The position numbers were made by a program, and so were the translations under genes. From an uncultured Clostridia bacterium (GTDB lineage: Bacteria > Bacillota > Clostridia > Oscillospirales > Acutalibacteraceae), in the NCBI GenBank assembly GCA_946184295.1, contig CAMHEZ010000005.1, positions 28,282 through 92,281 on the forward strand: DNA of 64,000 nucleotides. The letters run 5' to 3'. Below are positions 62,014-64,000 of this stretch, in pieces (position 1 is the stretch's first letter; the number at the start of each line of letters is the position of its first letter). The notes under the pieces were generated by a model. That model was not told the DNA's origin. It saw only the letters and a list, made by a program, of their open reading frames with translations, and did no database searches.

Positions 62014-64000
62014 ATGATGAACATCCGTAAGAAAACCGTCGTACTCCTGCTCGCCATCGTTTTCGCGATCTTAGCACCCGTGAGTGTATCGGCGGCGGAG
62101 AGCGGCACAAGTGTCTCCGGCGGTCAGTGCGGCGACAATGTGACATGGCAGTTTGATGACTCCAACGGTCAACTCACCGTCAGCGGTACGGGTGCCATGT
62201 GGAAGTGGAACCAAACTATGTGGAACCGTGACAAGGTGAAAACCGTCGTCATCAAAAAAGGGGTTACCAGTGTCGGCGAATCTGCCTTTTTCGGGGATAG
62301 GGCGTTGACGTCCGTTACCCTTCCCGATTCCATTACGCTGATCGGTGAAGACGCTTTTGATCTCTGCGAGAATCTGACCGCCGTCACGATTCCCGATTCC
62401 GTGAAAACCATTGGGATCAGCGCCTTTGCCGAATGCGGCAGTTTGTCGCGTGTAACGATTCCCGACTCGGTAACTTCTATTGGCGACTTTGCATTCGGTC
62501 TCTGCAAAAGCTTAAAAAATGTGACGATTCCGGATTCAGTAACTGCTATCGGCCGTAACGCGTTTTCACACACCAGTCTGACAAGCGTCAAGCTGCCCCC
62601 ATCTATTACCGCTATCAGCGATTATACCTTTTTCGGCTGTGAAAAGCTGACGGATATCACGATTCCCGATTCCGTCACCAAAATCGGTAATTACGCGTTT
62701 ATGGATTGTAACAGCCTGACAAACGTCACCATTCCGGACAGCGTGACCGTGATCTATAACGGCGCGTTCCGCGAATGCAAAAATCTGACCGGGATCACTA
62801 TCCCCGACTCTGTGACATACATCGGTTATTACACGTTTTACGATTGCAGAAAGCTGCAATCCATAGAGGTTGGGAGTCAGAATCGGAATTATGCCGCCAA
62901 AGACGGTATTTTGTTCAGCAAGGATTATTCAAAGCTGATTTGTTATCCCGCAGGGAAAACCGAGAGCAGCTTTACCGTTCCCAAAAGCGTCACGGTCATT
63001 GACGGCGTATCGATTTGTTTCTGTTTCAACCTGAAAAAAATGACGATTCCCGAAAACGTCACGACAATCGGCAATTTTGCGTTTACGGGCTGCTGGTATC
63101 TGGAAAGCATATCCATTCCGAAATCCGTGACCCGTATCGGAGAAGATGTGTTTGATTCCTGCCCGTACATCAGTGATGTGTACTACGGGGGGTCGGAAGA
63201 AGAGTGGCAATCCATCATCGGATCTGACGACAGCAAAAACCTCACCGATGCGACCATTCACTATCATTCACAAATGCCCGCGTCGGAACCTGTGGAGCAG
63301 TCGTTTGCCATTCTTTCTCAGCCCGCCAATGTCGTGGCCAAAGCAGGCGAAACCGTGACCTTTACCATCAAGGTGCAGGGTGTTGGCGTCAGCTATTCAT
63401 GGGAGTACAGCTATGACGGCGGCAGGACACGGTATGGTCTGAGCCAGAATCTTTACGCGTCGCCGATAGGTGTATTTGCCACTTCCACCGATTCATGCAG
63501 CATAACACTTACCGACAAAAACAGCGAAGTCTATGTCTACTGCACGGTGATAGACCAGTTCCGGCAGCGGCTGGTTTCCGATGTTGCCACCGCAAAGGTC
63601 AAATCCTCCGCCCCTTCTATTACTGCCCAGCCCACCAGTATCGTCGCCAAAAACGGCGCATCGGTTTCCTTCAAGGTGGCGGCCACCGGCGCCGGCCTGA
63701 CCTATCAGTGGCAGCTTTCCGACAACGCGGGCAAGACGTGGCGGAACAGCTCCACCAAGACCGCGACCTACAGCACCACCCTCAGCGATAAAAACAATGG
63801 GCGCTATGTCCGCTGTATCGTGACCGACAAATACGGCAGCTCCGTCAAGTCCAACGCGGCAAGCATGAAGATCACCACCCTGAAAATCACCGCGCAGCCG
63901 GTCAGTCAAACCTTAAAGAAAGGCGCGACAGTCTCCTTCAAAGTAGCTGCCACCGGCGCCGGTCTGACCTATCAGTGGCAGCTTTCCGACGACGCGGGCA
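62014..64000 (+). CDS. Secreted BspA-like leucine-rich-repeat protein with Ig-like modules (partial, runs off the right edge)
   Basis: At least 662 aa, open to the window end. Signal peptide MMNIRKKTVVLLLAIVFAIL ending VSAAES, then a short beta domain (WQFDDSNGQLTVSGTGAMW), about 14 LRR_5 repeats and at least three Ig-like modules. The last two carry LTYQWQLSDNAGKTWRNSS and its near copy, almost identical to modules of the LRR/Ig protein at 55-58 kb. AGAGAGG lies before the tandem ATGs 62014 and 62017. Function as for that paralogue: adhesion or ligand binding, inferred. Confidence 0.9.
   Translation, partial: MMNIRKKTVVLLLAIVFAILAPVSVSAAESGTSVSGGQCGDNVTWQFDDSNGQLTVSGTGAMWKWNQTMWNRDKVKTVVIKKGVTSVGESAFFGDRALTSVTLPDSITLIGEDAFDLCENLTAVTIPDSVKTIGISAFAECGSLSRVTIPDSVTSIGDFAFGLCKSLKNVTIPDSVTAIGRNAFSHTSLTSVKLPPSITAISDYTFFGCEKLTDITIPDSVTKIGNYAFMDCNSLTNVTIPDSVTVIYNGAFRECKNLTGITIPDSVTYIGYYTFYDCRKLQSIEVGSQNRNYAAKDGILFSKDYSKLICYPAGKTESSFTVPKSVTVIDGVSICFCFNLKKMTIPENVTTIGNFAFTGCWYLESISIPKSVTRIGEDVFDSCPYISDVYYGGSEEEWQSIIGSDDSKNLTDATIHYHSQMPASEPVEQSFAILSQPANVVAKAGETVTFTIKVQGVGVSYSWEYSYDGGRTRYGLSQNLYASPIGVFATSTDSCSITLTDKNSEVYVYCTVIDQFRQRLVSDVATAKVKSSAPSITAQPTSIVAKNGASVSFKVAATGAGLTYQWQLSDNAGKTWRNSSTKTATYSTTLSDKNNGRYVRCIVTDKYGSSVKSNAASMKITTLKITAQPVSQTLKKGATVSFKVAATGAGLTYQWQLSDDAG

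Overview
The window comes from a moderately GC-rich, endospore-forming Firmicute, most likely a gut Clostridium of the Oscillospirales/Ruminococcaceae type. The evidence is an intact SpoIIP engulfment protein, two T-box leaders, sigma-A promoters with AT-rich -35/-10 boxes and 17-bp spacers, many GTG/TTG starts with strong Shine-Dalgarno (SD) sites, BspA-like leucine-rich-repeat (LRR) surface proteins and a maltodextrin/amylase system. No rRNA, tRNA, CRISPR array, prophage or insertion-sequence transposase was found. About 52 coding regions are supported; both edge genes are cut by the window.

Layout. 1-6.7 kb (minus): maltodextrin uptake and breakdown (malQ, glycogen/maltodextrin phosphorylase, MalE-type lipoprotein, MalF-type permease). 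7-13.7 kb: an ABC-F ATPase with one decayed composite ATP site, a small unknown pair, a flavin reductase-like protein and a YwaF-like membrane protein, murD, and an Rpn-type nuclease with a tandem-repeat tail. 14.2-18 kb (plus): complete potABCD. 18.3-20.2 kb: secreted GH13 amylase lipoprotein. 20.6-22.8 kb: leuA under a T-box. 23-28.5 kb: two tandem GT8 glycosyltransferases, a TtcA/TilS-like ATPase, rsmI-trmN6 and a short ferredoxin. 28.7-37.8 kb: DUF1015 protein, acidic-tail membrane protein, HD-GYP membrane protein, tmcAL and ackA back to back, a GT14-like transferase, a possible type I toxin-antitoxin remnant and a HEAT-repeat protein. 38-45.7 kb: rodA, fhs-tsaE-tsaB, a membrane-anchored alpha/beta hydrolase, rpiB-dut and a membrane protein. 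46-54.5 kb: envelope and sporulation genes (M23 peptidase with SH3 domains, phosphopantetheinyl transferase, amidase, ComEA-like protein, class B PBP, SpoIIP). 55-64 kb: two LRR/Ig-like surface proteins flanking a T-box-controlled trpB2.

The main unexplained feature is a family of dispersed GC-rich intergenic elements (12 copies of about 120-180 bp), each a string of short hairpins whose stems vary between copies but stay complementary. Nine copies point the same end at the 3' end of a neighbouring gene. Two copies are joined to a second, AT-rich element with terminal inverted repeats and an identical 25-bp core, whose internal repeat words have all changed together (GTATAC in one copy, GTTTAC/GTAAAC in the other). 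These look like non-autonomous, structure-selected repeats of a kind I cannot name.

How the genes work together: secreted amylase plus MalEF, MalQ and phosphorylase turn starch into glucose-1-phosphate. AckA gives acetate and ATP, and Fhs feeds one-carbon metabolism. RodA, MurD, the PBP, the amidase, the M23 protein and SpoIIP handle peptidoglycan during growth and sporulation.
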